Shown here: positions 36,383-45,614 of the stretch, one piece after another
Layout: each line of letters begins with the position of its first letter
How positions within the stretch are numbered: position 1 is the stretch's first letter
NCBI RefSeq assembly: GCF_002091715.1
Contig: NZ_BDAG01000008.1
Location: forward strand, 1-64,000
Origin: Pseudomonas migulae NBRC 103157
GTDB lineage: Bacteria; Pseudomonadota; Gammaproteobacteria; Pseudomonadales; Pseudomonadaceae
DNA: 64,000 bases
Direction: 5' to 3'
The notes under the pieces: model-generated
What the model saw: the letters and a program-made list of their open reading frames with translations, nothing else
Databases searched by the model: none
Told to the model about the DNA's origin: nothing
Translations under genes and position numbers: made by a program

Positions 36383-36684
36383 CAGCTGAACCTCCGTTCA
36401 CTGTCCGCGAGTTTGCTGCGCACCACTTCATTCATGTCCAGCCCTAACTCGCTGCACAGCAGCAGTAGATAGAGCACGATGTCGCCGACTTCCTGCCCGG
36501 CATGGGCCAGTTTGTCCGCCGGCAACTGGCGGGACTGGTCTTCGCTCAGCCACTGGAAGATTTCCACCAGCTCGGACATTTCCACGCTCGCGGCCATGGC
36601 CAGGTTTTTCGGGCTGTGAAATTGCCGCCAGTCATTGCGGTCACGGATGGCGTGCAGGCGTTCGGTCAGTTCAACAAGGTTCAT
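36382..36684 (-). CDS. MazG-like nucleotide pyrophosphohydrolase
   Basis: A 100-residue single-domain protein of the RS21-C6/MazG-like all-alpha NTP pyrophosphatase fold. The metal-binding pattern is AASVEMSELVEIFQW (ExxE, about residues 35-42) and EVGDIVLYLLLLCSELGLD (ExxD, about residues 66-70). It is likely to hydrolyse dCTP-like or modified nucleotides. The true start is the ATG at 36684 (MNLVELTERL); the longer reading frame upstream lacks family similarity. It is the first gene of a pair with cmoM. Confidence 0.87.
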   Translation of the reverse strand: MNLVELTERLHAIRDRNDWRQFHSPKNLAMAASVEMSELVEIFQWLSEDQSRQLPADKLAHAGQEVGDIVLYLLLLCSELGLDMNEVVRSKLADSERRFS

Positions 36685-36748
36685 CGGGCTCTCCTGAAGG
36701 CGTATAGCTTCGGGGGGATGGCCGGGGATGGCAAGGGGCGTTAGCCCC

Positions 36749-36841
36749 TGTTGGAATCGAGCTTGCTCGCGATGGCGGTGAAAATGGCAACATTTATGTT
36801 GGATGTACCACCGTTTTCGCGAGCAAGCTCGGCTCCTACAA
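36749..36841. repeat. REP doublet, partly degenerate
   Basis: Arms TTGGAATCGAGCTTGCTCGCGATGGCGGTG and CCACCGTTTTCGCGAGCAAGCTCGGCTCCTACA, around a CAACATTTATGTTG inner dyad. It lies just upstream of the mazG-like gene. Confidence 0.8.
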
Positions 36842-36956
36842 GGTTCATCAGCGGGACAGCATCTTGCGTCATACTCAAACGATCCCCGTATCGGGGAACT
36901 CGGCGCTGCGATTGCTGGCCCAAGGCTCAACCAACTTACATCAGGACGTTAACGAC

Positions 36957-37250
36957 ATGCAGGTAGAAAGTTTTTTCGAATGGCTCGGCCAGGCAATCGG
37001 TTCAGTCATCCGCTTTATCGTTGACGCCCTCAGCGGCCTGTTCAACCTGTTGAGCCATGCCGGCAGCAATTTTGTCGAAGGGTTGTCCCGCGCGCTGGGC
37101 ATGGACACGTCGATCATCAGCATCATCGCGTTGATCCTGGGGCTGATGCTGTTGTGGTCGGCGATCCGGGCGTTCATGAATGCGTCGATCTTCATGGGGA
37201 TCATCTGGTTGCTGCTGGGGTTGTGGTTGTTGAGCTGGATTATTCACTAG
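36957..37250 (+). CDS. Small inner-membrane protein
   Basis: A 97-residue hydrophobic protein. It has an N-terminal amphipathic/hydrophobic stretch (FFEWLGQAIGSVIRFIVDALSGLFNLL) and two transmembrane helices near the C-terminus (SIISIIALILGLMLLWSAI and FMGIIWLLLGLWLLSWII). No family is recognised. The ATG at 36957 (MQVESFFEW) is preferred to 36864, whose extra 31 codons lack features. It is followed by a REP half element and the MATE gene. Confidence 0.7.
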   Translation: MQVESFFEWLGQAIGSVIRFIVDALSGLFNLLSHAGSNFVEGLSRALGMDTSIISIIALILGLMLLWSAIRAFMNASIFMGIIWLLLGLWLLSWIIH

Positions 37251-37268
37251 AGCCCCCCCCAATAAAAT

Positions 37269-37313
37269 GTGGAAGCGGCGGTGCGACGATTCGCGAGCAA
37301 GCCCGCTCCCACA
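37269..37313. repeat. Single REP arm with the GGTGCGACGATTCG insert
   Basis: GTGGAAGCGGCGGTGCGACGATTCGCGAGCAAGCCCGCTCCCAC is a compact element. The left arm carries the complement of the insert seen at 9249 and 27743, and the right arm is a standard REP. No spacer dyad is present. Confidence 0.75.
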
Positions 37314-37371
37314 ATGGATCGGCGCAGAGTCCAAATGTGTCGCTACAATGCCGGCTCTCCAAGGAGCCTGC

Positions 37372-38721
37372 ATGTCCAACCTGATTGCCGACTGGCGCGA
37401 CCGACCGACCCATCGCCGAGTCTGGGCGCTCGCCGCGCCCATGATCCTCTCGAACATTTCCGTGCCGCTGGTGGCGCTGGTCGACAGCGCGGTCATCGGC
37501 CACTTGCCTCACGCCCATCAACTGGGCGCCGTCGCGGTCGGGGCCAGCCTGTATACCTTTCTCGCCTGGGCCATGGGCTTTCTGCGCATGGGCTCCACCG
37601 GTTTTGCCGCCCAGGCCGCCGGACGCGGGGATGGCGCGGCGTTGCGGCAGATTCTGTTGCAGGGTCTGTTGCTGGCCATGGCGTTGGCCATTGCATTGGG
37701 CGCGCTGGGCATCCCGTTGAGCGGAGTCGCGTTGCACTTCATGCAACCCTCGGCAGAGCTGGATCAACTGACCCGCGAATTCTTTCACACGCGACTGTTC
37801 GGCCTGCCGGCCGCACTGGCCAGTTATGCGCTGGTCGGCTGGTTCCTCGGCACTCAAAACGCCCGTGCGCCGCTGGCGATTTTACTGAGCACCAACCTGG
37901 TCAACATTGCGCTGAACCTGTGGTTTGTCCTCGGTCTGGAATGGGGCGTGGTCGGCGCAGCCCGGGCCTCGGTGATCGCCGAATGGACCGGCGCGCTGAT
38001 CGGTCTGCTGATGACCCGCAAAGCCTTGCGCGCCTACCCCGGCCACATCGCCTGGGCCGCACTGGCGCTGTGGCAGAGTTGGCGACCGTTGCTGGCGGTC
38101 AACCGCGACATCTTCATCCGCAGCCTGTTGCTGCAATCGGTGTTTTTCCTGATCACCGTACAAGGCGCACGTCTGGGCGACGCCACCGTCGCTGCCAACG
38201 CCTTGCTGCTCAACGGATTGCTGCTGACCGCCCATGCGCTCGATGGCCTGGCCCACGCGGTGGAAGCCTTGTGCGGGCATGCGATTGGCGCTCGCGACCG
38301 TGATGCCCTGCGCCGCTCACTGGTCGTTGCCTGTGGCTGGTCGTTGCTGGCGAGCCTGGGGTTTGCCGTGCTGTTCCTGTTCGCCGGACACTTGTTCATC
38401 GAGATGCAGACCGACATTCAGAGCGTGCGCGACACGGCGTTCATCTACCTGCCCTACCTCGCCGCCCTGCCCTTGATCGCGGTCTGGAGCTACTTGCTCG
38501 ACGGGCTGTTCATCGGCGCGACCCGCGCCCGTGAAATGCGCAACGGCATGCTGTTGACCGTGATTCTGCTACTGCCGTTTGGCTGGGCGTTGCAAAGTCT
38601 GGGCAACCACGGACTGTGGATAACCTTCCTGCTGTTCATGGTGCTGCGCAGTGCGACCCTCGGCGCAATCGCCTGGGCGCTGCGCAGCAACGATGGCTGG
38701 TTCGCGGGCAGGGCTCACTGA
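37372..38721 (+). CDS. MATE-family efflux transporter (DinF-like)
   Basis: A 449-residue multidrug and toxin extrusion protein with 12 predicted helices in two homologous halves. The start MSNLIADWRDRPTHRRVWALAAPMILSNISVPLVALVDSAVIGHL (landmark only: the APMILSNISVPLV and VDSAVIG segments) is typical of the DinF branch. It exports cationic compounds by Na+ or H+ antiport. AAGGAG lies 7 bp before the ATG. It overlaps the convergent DUF4123 gene by 7 bp. A chance DnaA-box match occurs at 38616. Confidence 0.9.
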   Translation: MSNLIADWRDRPTHRRVWALAAPMILSNISVPLVALVDSAVIGHLPHAHQLGAVAVGASLYTFLAWAMGFLRMGSTGFAAQAAGRGDGAALRQILLQGLLLAMALAIALGALGIPLSGVALHFMQPSAELDQLTREFFHTRLFGLPAALASYALVGWFLGTQNARAPLAILLSTNLVNIALNLWFVLGLEWGVVGAARASVIAEWTGALIGLLMTRKALRAYPGHIAWAALALWQSWRPLLAVNRDIFIRSLLLQSVFFLITVQGARLGDATVAANALLLNGLLLTAHALDGLAHAVEALCGHAIGARDRDALRRSLVVACGWSLLASLGFAVLFLFAGHLFIEMQTDIQSVRDTAFIYLPYLAALPLIAVWSYLLDGLFIGATRAREMRNGMLLTVILLLPFGWALQSLGNHGLWITFLLFMVLRSATLGAIAWALRSNDGWFAGRAH

Positions 38722-39500
38722 GGCTGATCGTTCTGCCAGCGTTTGCGCAGGCTATCGAGACGCTCCTGCTGCGTGAGCCCCGACAACGGCTGTACCAGCA
38801 AAGCCCGGGGGTTCTGCAAGCGCAGCCATAACCAGCCATCGAGTACCGGCCGTTCGCTGAAGCCCAGCATCAGCCCTTCCTGCACATGAGCCCACAAGCG
38901 GTGGTAATCGGTTCCGGTGGATTGGCTCCAGTGCCAGGCATGCTGCTCCAGCAGGCAGGTCTGCAGCTTTTCCCGCTGACGAGCACTGAGGCTTTCCTCG
39001 ACCGCCAACGGGCTGACGGCGAGCTCTGGATTGAGCAACTGCTGCCAGCCCTGGCTGCCGATTGCGCGGTCTGCCCAGGTCCCGCCGAACCAATGCAACT
39101 GACTGATCGGGCCCAGCCAGCGACTCAGTTCCAGGGCATCGCAGGCATCGAAAAAGTAACTGGCCGTGTTGGGATTGTAATAACTCAACAAGGCCCGGTG
39201 ATGCAGCCCGATGGTGACGGTGAGCATGCGCCGCAAATGTTCCAGCAACTGTGACGACGACGCTTCGCTGACCACCAGCAAACCACGCCAGACCTGTGTT
39301 TGGCTGTAGCACGATTCCGCCAGTACCGGGCAGCTCCGAAGGTCGATCAGGATCGGTCCGTCCTTGCGCAACGCATGCAATTCCGTGTCCTCGAATAACC
39401 AGAACCATCGGGCCTGCGCGAATGCCTGTTGCAGCAATCCCCTCGACTGAGGCGCACTCGGTGCATCCAGCAACAGCCATTGCGGGGTCGCGCCGATCAT
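38715..39500 (-). CDS. DUF4123 protein (T6SS effector-adaptor chaperone type)
   Basis: A 261-residue protein. The N-terminal half has the DUF4123 layout: WLLLDAPSAPQSRGLLQQAF, WLFEDTELHALRKDGPILIDL, then LRRMLTV..GLHHRALLSYYNPNTASYFFDA (short pieces quoted), with the conserved R.YDP-like segment here as SYYNPN. DUF4123 proteins (Tap/TEC) load a specific effector onto a VgrG tip. It overlaps the short vgrG by 4 bp (ATGA), but no effector gene follows; the next gene is the convergent MATE pump. Confidence 0.8.
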   Translation of the reverse strand: MIGATPQWLLLDAPSAPQSRGLLQQAFAQARWFWLFEDTELHALRKDGPILIDLRSCPVLAESCYSQTQVWRGLLVVSEASSSQLLEHLRRMLTVTIGLHHRALLSYYNPNTASYFFDACDALELSRWLGPISQLHWFGGTWADRAIGSQGWQQLLNPELAVSPLAVEESLSARQREKLQTCLLEQHAWHWSQSTGTDYHRLWAHVQEGLMLGFSERPVLDGWLWLRLQNPRALLVQPLSGLTQQERLDSLRKRWQNDQPQ

Positions 39501-40813
39501 GCCGCACCGCTCTGGCCAAACCCCGTCGCCGCCCGACAGGTACACAACGCCTGCACGCAGTGGCTGAAACTGCCGCCGCCGGGCAACAGACACAACAGCA
39601 CCAAAGGCTCGCCCGAGCGCAGGAGTTCCAGCAACCCTTCCTCGAGCGAGCTGTTTTCTGTCGGGCCGGCCACCTCGGCATCTTCGACTGTCGACAGCGT
39701 AGGCAAAAATCCGCAGATCAACGGCTGATCCGGATCGCCCTCGATGAAGCTCACCACCACCTCTGTACCCTCGCTCAATGGCCAGACGCTCGGATCTTCC
39801 AGCTCAGCGGCCAACGGTAGCCAACAATGGCTGGGGGTCGCGCCTTCGCCCTGATAGAGCCAGTCAAACTGCACAGCCACCGGTCGGGAGGGGTCCGGCC
39901 GAGGTTCATCGACATCGACCACCCAGGCTCGTTGCAGGCTGTGCATCCGCGGTTTCACCAGGCAAGTGGGCGGGACGAAGAAGGCCTCCCCATGAATCGC
40001 ACGGATCTGATTGCTGTAGGGGGCCAGTGGATCCTGACTGCCCTGATGTTCGACATGGGTCAGCAGCCATAGCTGATTCCAGTCGGCGACCGGGTGACCG
40101 GACAACGGCATCAACTGACCACTGCGCAACGTCGGCAAGTCGGTCCGACCTTCGGCACCTGGCGCAGTACGCTGGCCCGCCTGAAGCTGAAACTGCCGCA
40201 CCGCCGGTGGCTCGCCATCGACCTGATACTGCGCACACGCGCCGAGCTGGAAACGGCCGCGACCATCACCAAACACCACGCAGTGCCCCCGCGCATGGTG
40301 CTCGAAGTGGTAATGCAGGCATTCCTGGGCGCACAGGCGCTGGAGAAACTGCAAATCCGACTCTCGATACTGCGTGCAGAAATCACGGGGCGGGTAATCG
40401 CCACTCAGTTCGAAGCGTCGATCCTTGCCCGTGATGCCGTGCTCCTTGAGCACCTGGCCGAGAATCTCCGGCACCGAGACATTGCTGAAAATGCGCCGAC
40501 TGAAACGCTGGGAAAGGCAAGCCAGCCTGGGCCCCAGACGCACATGGCAAAGCCTGACCGTCGAGCCATGGTCACGCTGGACGAGTTCATGCAACAGTCC
40601 ATGCAATGTGCTGCCCTCGGGCCCGAAATGTAAAACGGCCGGGCGGTACAGCAAGCTCGCAAGATCGAGCGTCGGGTCATCGATCAGCAGGTCCACGTCG
40701 AACACAAAGGGCTCGCTGATCGCTTCTCTACCGGTAAAGGCCAGGACTTCGAAAGGGTCGGGCAGACCGGCTACGTCCAGACGAAATGAAGGCTCGTTGA
40801 CTGGATCGAACAT
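39497..40813 (-). CDS. vgrG: Short VgrG-family T6SS tip protein
   Basis: A 438-residue VgrG/Pvc8-type protein. It has the gp27-like domains (FEVLAFTGREAISEPFVFDVDLL; the HGLLHELVQ and RLGPRLACLSQRFSRRIF segments; FCTQYRESDLQFLQRLCAQECLHYHFEH). A gp5 OB-fold region follows (PRPDPSRPVAVQFDWLYQGEG; VVSFIEGDPDQPLICGFLP). It then ends about 65 residues later. Typical VgrGs exceed 600 residues and continue into a triple beta-helix needle, which is missing here. The tail (LLELLRSGEPLVLLCLLPGG, then Cys-rich) is atypical. It is paired with DUF4123. No core T6SS genes are in the window. Confidence 0.82.
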   Translation of the reverse strand: MFDPVNEPSFRLDVAGLPDPFEVLAFTGREAISEPFVFDVDLLIDDPTLDLASLLYRPAVLHFGPEGSTLHGLLHELVQRDHGSTVRLCHVRLGPRLACLSQRFSRRIFSNVSVPEILGQVLKEHGITGKDRRFELSGDYPPRDFCTQYRESDLQFLQRLCAQECLHYHFEHHARGHCVVFGDGRGRFQLGACAQYQVDGEPPAVRQFQLQAGQRTAPGAEGRTDLPTLRSGQLMPLSGHPVADWNQLWLLTHVEHQGSQDPLAPYSNQIRAIHGEAFFVPPTCLVKPRMHSLQRAWVVDVDEPRPDPSRPVAVQFDWLYQGEGATPSHCWLPLAAELEDPSVWPLSEGTEVVVSFIEGDPDQPLICGFLPTLSTVEDAEVAGPTENSSLEEGLLELLRSGEPLVLLCLLPGGGSFSHCVQALCTCRAATGFGQSGAA

Positions 40814-41046
40814 CGGCGATTCTCTACAGGAGGGGCGGCCGGGGATTCTCGCCGAGAGCCATGGCTGAGTAGAGTGCCGAAGTACAACTTAGGAAATGGC
40901 CTACGCGAAAAGAAGACCATATGGCTTGGATAGCCGGGAGTGTGGGCAATTTCGCGGAAAAAAAGAGAACCGTCGCACCAGGTCATCTGAAATTTCCGCA
41001 ATGAGCGGAACATTTTCAGACAACCTGATGAGCGCGGCGACTTACC
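40814..41046. other. Gap between speA and vgrG
   Basis: About 230 bp upstream of vgrG and downstream of speA. It has only a small TTCCGC-AATGA-GCGGAA hairpin (40994-41010) that could end the speA transcript. No ORF of substance was seen. Confidence 0.4.
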
Positions 41047-42960
41047 TCAAGAAGACAGGTAAGACGAACGGGTCAGGCCCAGGCGCAATGCGTCGAGGAA
41101 CTGGGTACGTTCGGCGGCGGTGATGCGCGCACTGGCGCACTTGTCGCGGTAGTGAGTCATCAGTTCTTCCGGCGACAAATGCACGTAGCGCAGCATGTCT
41201 TCGATGGTGTCGTGGGTTTCGATACCCGCGTGGTACACGCTGCCGTCGGCATTCTGGTAGATGTTCACCGAGTCGGTGTCACCGAACAGGTTGTGCATGT
41301 CGCCCAGAATTTCCTGATAGGCGCCAACCAGGAAGATGCCCAGCAAGTAGTCTTCACCTTCGTTCAGTGCGTGCACCGGCAGGCTGGTTTCGATGCTCTG
41401 CTCGTCGACGTATTGCTTGATCTTGCCGTCGGAGTCGCAGGTCAGATCCTGCAATACGGCGCGACGCAGCGGTTCTTCGTCGAGACGGTGCAGCGGCAGG
41501 ATCGGCAGGACCTGGCCAATGGCCCAGGTGTCCGGCAGGCTCTGGAACACCGAGAAGTTGCAGATGTACTTGTCGGCCAGCTTGTCGTTGAGTTCGTCGA
41601 GCACCTGACGGTGGGAACGCTGACGCGCTTTCAACGAGTTGTGCAGGCGACGGCAGACCGCGAAGTAGCATTGCTCGGCCAGGGCTTTTTCAGCCAGGGT
41701 CAGCTTGCCATCGGCGTACTGGGTGGCCACGTCGCTCATGTAGTGCGTGGCGCGCCAGTAGGTTTCGGTGACCATTTCGATGTCGGTCGGGCCGAGCAGG
41801 TCAACCAGCCACTGCACGGTTTCCGGCAGCGTTTCCTTGTTTTCGATCTGCGGCACGTCGTCGTTGTGTTTCTCGACGTCGGTGACCTGCACCACCAGCA
41901 TGGCGTGGTGAGCGGTCAGGGAACGGCCGCTTTCGGAGAAGATGTTCGGGTGCGGCAAACTCTGCGCGTCGCAGAATTCCTTGAGCATCCCGACCACGAC
42001 ACCGGCGTAATCGTCCATGTCGTAGTTGATCGAGCTGGCGTTGCGCGAGTGCGTGCCGTCGTAGTCGACGCCCAGACCGCCACCGACGTCGATGTGATCA
42101 ACCGGCAGGCCGAGGTTGCGCAGCTCGCCGTAGTAACGAATCGCTTCCTTGAAGCCATGCTGGTAGTCCGCCAGGTTGGCGATCTGCGAACCCATGTGGA
42201 AGTGCAGCAGGCGAATGCCCTGGTCCAGACCGGCCGCGCGGAAACGCTCGACCACCGACAGCAGTTGCGCCGCAGACAGGCCGAACTTGGATTTCTCACC
42301 GCCGGTGTCCGCCCATTTGCTCGAGGCCAGGGACGACAGACGTACGCGCAGACCGACCTGAGGCTTGACCTTCAGGGAAGCGGCTTCTTCGATCACAAGG
42401 CCGACTTCGGATTCTTTCTCGATCACGATGAACACGTTGTGGCCAAGTTTCTGGCCCATCAGCGCCAGACGGATGAACTCGCGGTCCTTGTATCCGTTGC
42501 ACACGATGGTGCCGCCCTTCGGCGCCAGTGCCAGCACGGCCAGCAGCTCAGGCTTGGAGCCGGCTTCCAGGCCGATGGACACGTTCTGGGTGGCGATGAT
42601 GTTTTCGATCACCGCTTCTTGCTGGTTGACCTTGATCGGGTAAAGCGCGGTGTATTTGCTCTGGTATTCCAGGCGCTCGATGTTGGCGTCGAACGCGCCG
42701 GTCAGCTGACGCACGCGGTCTTGCAGAATGTCCGGGAAACGTACCAGCAACGGCAAGGACAGGCCGCTCTTGCGCAGCTGGTCGACTTGTTCGAACAGGT
42801 CGATAGGCGAACTGGCCGGACCGTTTGGACGAACCTCGACGCGACCGGCGTCATTGATCGCGAAATACCCGGCCCCCCAATGGCGAATCCCGTAAACACT
42901 GCGGCTGTCCGCAACTGTCCATTGGCTGCCATCGTCTTTGCGTGTGCGTCGTACGGACAT
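41047..42960 (-). CDS. speA: Biosynthetic arginine decarboxylase
   Basis: A 637-residue PLP enzyme that turns arginine into agmatine for putrescine and spermidine synthesis. Marks include the N-terminal [23 protein letters not shown] (landmark pieces), the PLP lysine in YPIKVNQQ (about residue 110), [11 protein letters not shown], the HFHMGSQI motif, [16 protein letters not shown] and [13 protein letters not shown]. Length and order are those of SpeA. It starts 218 bp after sui1, with a large hairpin between. The surrounding order speA-sui1-nudix-DUF2333 is conserved in Pseudomonas as I remember it. Confidence 0.96.
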   Translation of the reverse strand: MSVRRTRKDDGSQWTVADSRSVYGIRHWGAGYFAINDAGRVEVRPNGPASSPIDLFEQVDQLRKSGLSLPLLVRFPDILQDRVRQLTGAFDANIERLEYQSKYTALYPIKVNQQEAVIENIIATQNVSIGLEAGSKPELLAVLALAPKGGTIVCNGYKDREFIRLALMGQKLGHNVFIVIEKESEVGLVIEEAASLKVKPQVGLRVRLSSLASSKWADTGGEKSKFGLSAAQLLSVVERFRAAGLDQGIRLLHFHMGSQIANLADYQHGFKEAIRYYGELRNLGLPVDHIDVGGGLGVDYDGTHSRNASSINYDMDDYAGVVVGMLKEFCDAQSLPHPNIFSESGRSLTAHHAMLVVQVTDVEKHNDDVPQIENKETLPETVQWLVDLLGPTDIEMVTETYWRATHYMSDVATQYADGKLTLAEKALAEQCYFAVCRRLHNSLKARQRSHRQVLDELNDKLADKYICNFSVFQSLPDTWAIGQVLPILPLHRLDEEPLRRAVLQDLTCDSDGKIKQYVDEQSIETSLPVHALNEGEDYLLGIFLVGAYQEILGDMHNLFGDTDSVNIYQNADGSVYHAGIETHDTIEDMLRYVHLSPEELMTHYRDKCASARITAAERTQFLDALRLGLTRSSYLSS

Positions 42961-43096
42961 TGAAGTCCCCTATAAAGAAGTCATAGAGCGTCGCCTGAGT
43001 TCAGGCCGGCGCAGTCTAAAGGATGAAAATGACGGTTCGTCAACGAGGGGATAGACCTCGTTGACCGCAGTGAGTTTAGAAACCGGTCAGAACAGG

Positions 43097-43174
43097 CTCT
43101 GTGAAAACCATGTAGGCGACGCCGGACCCGGGTTGAATCAGGCCCGGATCAAGCCGGGGGTGGTTTTCACAGAG
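43097..43174. terminator. Long hairpin between sui1 and speA
   Basis: CTCTGTGAAAACCA (43097-43110) pairs perfectly with TGGTTTTCACAGAG (43161-43174). GC-rich inner repeats (CCGGACCCGGG...GGCCCGG...CCGG) could form a secondary stem. It begins 5 bp after the sui1 stop on the minus strand. There is no terminal U-run, so it may be a processing or attenuation structure, or a small inverted-repeat element, rather than a simple terminator. Confidence 0.5.
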
Positions 43175-43178
43175 GCTG

Positions 43179-43550
43179 CTAGCCGCCGGACTTCTTCGCC
43201 TTGAAACCGAGTTTGATCAGCTCGCCCAACAGCAGCTCGACATGATCGCCCTGGATTTCAATGATTCCGTCTTTCAACGCTCCACCGGTGCCACAGCGTT
43301 TCTTCAACGTGGTGGCCAGGTCCTTGAGCGCGTCTTCGGCCAGCGGCACGCCGGTGATGGTGGTCACCGTCTTGCCGCCACGCCCCTTGCTTTCGCGACG
43401 CACGCGAGCGATGCCGTCGCCGGCCGGGATAACGGTCTGTTTGCAGATGCAGGCATCCACCGGTTTACTGCAATCCGGGCAATGACGACCTGCGTCGGTG
43501 GAAAATACCAGGCCACCAAGGGCGGCGAAGGATGCGGCTTTTTTGGCCAC
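43179..43550 (-). CDS. SUI1/eIF1-like translation initiation factor
   Basis: A 123-residue protein of the YciH family. An N-terminal Cys-rich segment (HCPDCSKPVDACIC) precedes a C-terminal SUI1 domain (RVRRESKGRGGKTVTTITGVPL, KRCGTGGALKDGIIEIQGDH). Bacterial YciH is thought to influence start-codon selection and stress-time initiation. The start is most likely the GTG at 43550 (VAKKAASFAALGG), with AGAGGA six bases before it. The longer frame to 43604 has no support. It is upstream of speA and downstream of a repeat element. Confidence 0.9.
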   Translation of the reverse strand: MAKKAASFAALGGLVFSTDAGRHCPDCSKPVDACICKQTVIPAGDGIARVRRESKGRGGKTVTTITGVPLAEDALKDLATTLKKRCGTGGALKDGIIEIQGDHVELLLGELIKLGFKAKKSGG

Positions 43551-43660
43551 CGGCAATCCTCTTGGGAGGACAAAGACTGGTCGCGGCACTTGGGCAAGTG
43601 CCATCGACCGCGAAGCCCCACTCAGGCAGGGGCAGCGCTACTGAACCTGAATAATCACGT

Positions 43661-43750
43661 GTAGGAGCTGTCGAGTGCAACGAGGCTGCGATCTTTTGAT
43701 GTCGACTCAAAAGCAAAATCAAAAGATCGCAGCCTGCGGCAGCCCCTACA
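43661..43750. repeat. Inverted repeat, GATCGCAGCC / GGAGCTGTCG family
   Basis: GTGTAGGAGCTGTCGAGTGCAACGAGGCTGCGATCTTTTGAT pairs loosely with AATCAAAAGATCGCAGCCTGCGGCAGCCCCTACA (short core GGCTGCGATCTTTTGA is perfect). The left arm carries the CGAGTGCAACGAG variant. Same family as 5529 and 52447. Confidence 0.85.
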
Positions 43751-43832
43751 ACAGGCCATGCCGGTTCAGTTTGAAAAGGTCGCGCAGTGTAACGGCAAAA
43801 ACGCCGATTGCTAAGAGCCAATCGGCGCCAAT

Positions 43833-44390
43833 TTATGCCTCTTTTGCGACGTCTTCCCCACGGGCCCGCAGATAGCGCTTCAAGGCGGCCAAAGAGTCCG
43901 GGCAGTAAGGCTTTTGCTGGATTTCCAGCATGACCTGTTCGATGGGAATAAAGCGCGCTTCGAGCACTTCCTCCGGTTGCAGGATCAACGGGCCGTCCCA
44001 CACCGCGGAAAACGCCGAACACCAGAGGCGATTACCGGTGTCTTCGAAGAAAAAATGGTCATGGGCGGTCAGTTCTACGCCGCTCACGCCCAGTTCCTCT
44101 TCCAGTTCACGGGCGGCCGATTCGGCGTAGGTTTCGGTGGCCAGCACCATCCCGCCTGCCGCCACGTCCCAATAACCGGGATAAATCGCCTTGCTCAAGG
44201 TGCGCCGATGCACACAGAGTTCACCGGCGGAATTGAACAGCATGATGTACGTGCCGCGGCCGATCAGCCCGCGTTCACGCAGGTCGGAACGGACCAGAGC
44301 GCCGAGCAGGTTGTCCTGCTCGTCGACCCAGGCGATCTGTTCGGCATCCGAGGCCGCGCGATGGGCGGCCTCTTTGGCGCTATCGACCAT
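43833..44390 (-). CDS. NUDIX hydrolase
   Basis: A 185-residue NUDIX enzyme with a complete Nudix box GGMVLATETYAESAARELEEELGV (about residues 82-105; G, E, R-E and EE-GV all present). An IPP isomerase-like N-terminal pattern (IAWVDEQDNLLGALVRSDLRERGLIGRGTY) groups it with the YfcD-like proteins. The substrate is unknown. It lies 3 bp after the DUF2333 gene and is probably cotranscribed. Confidence 0.92.
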   Translation of the reverse strand: MVDSAKEAAHRAASDAEQIAWVDEQDNLLGALVRSDLRERGLIGRGTYIMLFNSAGELCVHRRTLSKAIYPGYWDVAAGGMVLATETYAESAARELEEELGVSGVELTAHDHFFFEDTGNRLWCSAFSAVWDGPLILQPEEVLEARFIPIEQVMLEIQQKPYCPDSLAALKRYLRARGEDVAKEA

Positions 44391-44393
44391 GAC

Positions 44394-45461
44394 TCAGCCC
44401 TGATTGAGCAGTTGACGGAGATCGATCACCGCTGCGTTGGCGCGGGAGATGTAGTTGGCCATGACCAGCGAGTGGTTGGCCAGCACGCCGAAGCCACTGC
44501 CGTTAAGGATCATCGGGCTCCAGACCGGCTCTTGCGAGGCTTCCAGCTCACGAATGATCTGACGCACGCTGACCGTCGCGTTCTTCTTCGCCAGCACATC
44601 GGCGAAGTCGACCTCGATGGCACGCAGCAGGTGGGACAGCGCCCAGGCCTGACCGCGAGCTTCGTAGAACACGTTGTCGATCTGCATCCACGGGGTTTCG
44701 ACAACTTCTTCGTCCACCTGTGGCACTTGACCCGGAACGACCACTTCGGTTTTCAACGCAGTGTTCAGTTTGACCCGGCCAACGCTGGCCGACAAACGTT
44801 GCGACAGCGACCCCAAGCGGGTGCCCACATCGCCCAGCCAGTTGTTCAGGTTGTCGGCGCGAGCATAAAACAGTGCATTTTTCTGCAAGGGGTCGGACAG
44901 GCGTGCCTGATAGCGGCTCAGGGAATTGATGCCTTCCAGGTACTCGGACTCACTGGACGGCAGCACCCAGCTTTTATTGTCGAAGTTGAAACGCGGCTCG
45001 GCTTTCGCCAGATCGGAATCTTCGGCCGACTGCGATTGCGAGCGGGCAAAGTCTTTACGCAAGGCACGCGTCAGGTCACGGACCTGGACCAGCACGCCGT
45101 ATTCCCAGCTTGGCGTGTTATCCATCCACAGGCCCGGCGGGAATCGGTCGTTGGAAATGTAGCCGCCCGGTTTGGTCAGCAAGGTGTCGGCGACGGTCTT
45201 GAGGGTTTCCACCGTGGTGTAGCCGATGACCATCTGCTTGCCTTCTTTCTCGGCAGCTACCTGAGCATTCTGTTGAACCGGGAACAGTGCCGGCTCCTGG
45301 CTCCAGTACCAGCCAAGCGCGATGGCCACAATCAGGTAGAGGCCGATCAACGTGGCCAGCGCCCGGCTGAACAACAGGCCGCCGATGTAACTGCGGGTGG
45401 CCGATTTCGGTTCAGCGGCACGTTCAGGCGCGCTGCCCGCGCGGTTCTTCCAGTCCAGCAT
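44394..45461 (-). CDS. DUF2333 family membrane-anchored protein
   Basis: A 355-residue protein. One N-terminal transmembrane helix (about residues 30-52, FSRALATLIGLYLIVAIALGW) precedes a large periplasmic helical domain. Family marks include PGGYISNDRFPPGLWMDN (given as landmark), RDLTRALRKDFARSQSQS, WVLPSSESEYLEGI and ANYISRANAAVIDLRQLLNQG at the end. Its function is unknown but it is conserved across gamma-proteobacteria. It is followed by the NUDIX gene. Confidence 0.9.
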   Translation of the reverse strand: MLDWKNRAGSAPERAAEPKSATRSYIGGLLFSRALATLIGLYLIVAIALGWYWSQEPALFPVQQNAQVAAEKEGKQMVIGYTTVETLKTVADTLLTKPGGYISNDRFPPGLWMDNTPSWEYGVLVQVRDLTRALRKDFARSQSQSAEDSDLAKAEPRFNFDNKSWVLPSSESEYLEGINSLSRYQARLSDPLQKNALFYARADNLNNWLGDVGTRLGSLSQRLSASVGRVKLNTALKTEVVVPGQVPQVDEEVVETPWMQIDNVFYEARGQAWALSHLLRAIEVDFADVLAKKNATVSVRQIIRELEASQEPVWSPMILNGSGFGVLANHSLVMANYISRANAAVIDLRQLLNQG

Positions 45462-45614
45462 GGCGATATCCTTTCAATCACTTGAGTTCATCGGTTCGAC
45501 CACAACCATACAACAACGTGCCTTTGCCCGGCACCCGTCGTCAGGTTATCCGGGTAAATTACCGTCAGGTAGCGGTGAAAACCGTGTCCATGAACCCGAG
45601 CCGCCCTGCCCGTG

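Noticed and set aside
39497..39681. Frameshift joining the vgrG tail to a longer needle domain in another frame
   Set aside because: The alternative frames over the DUF4123 gene give no beta-helix-like repeats, and the vgrG stop/DUF4123 start overlap is a clean ATGA junction. A simple frameshift is unlikely.
41152..42963. 603-codon open frame opposite speA
   Set aside because: Exact antisense shadow of arginine decarboxylase.
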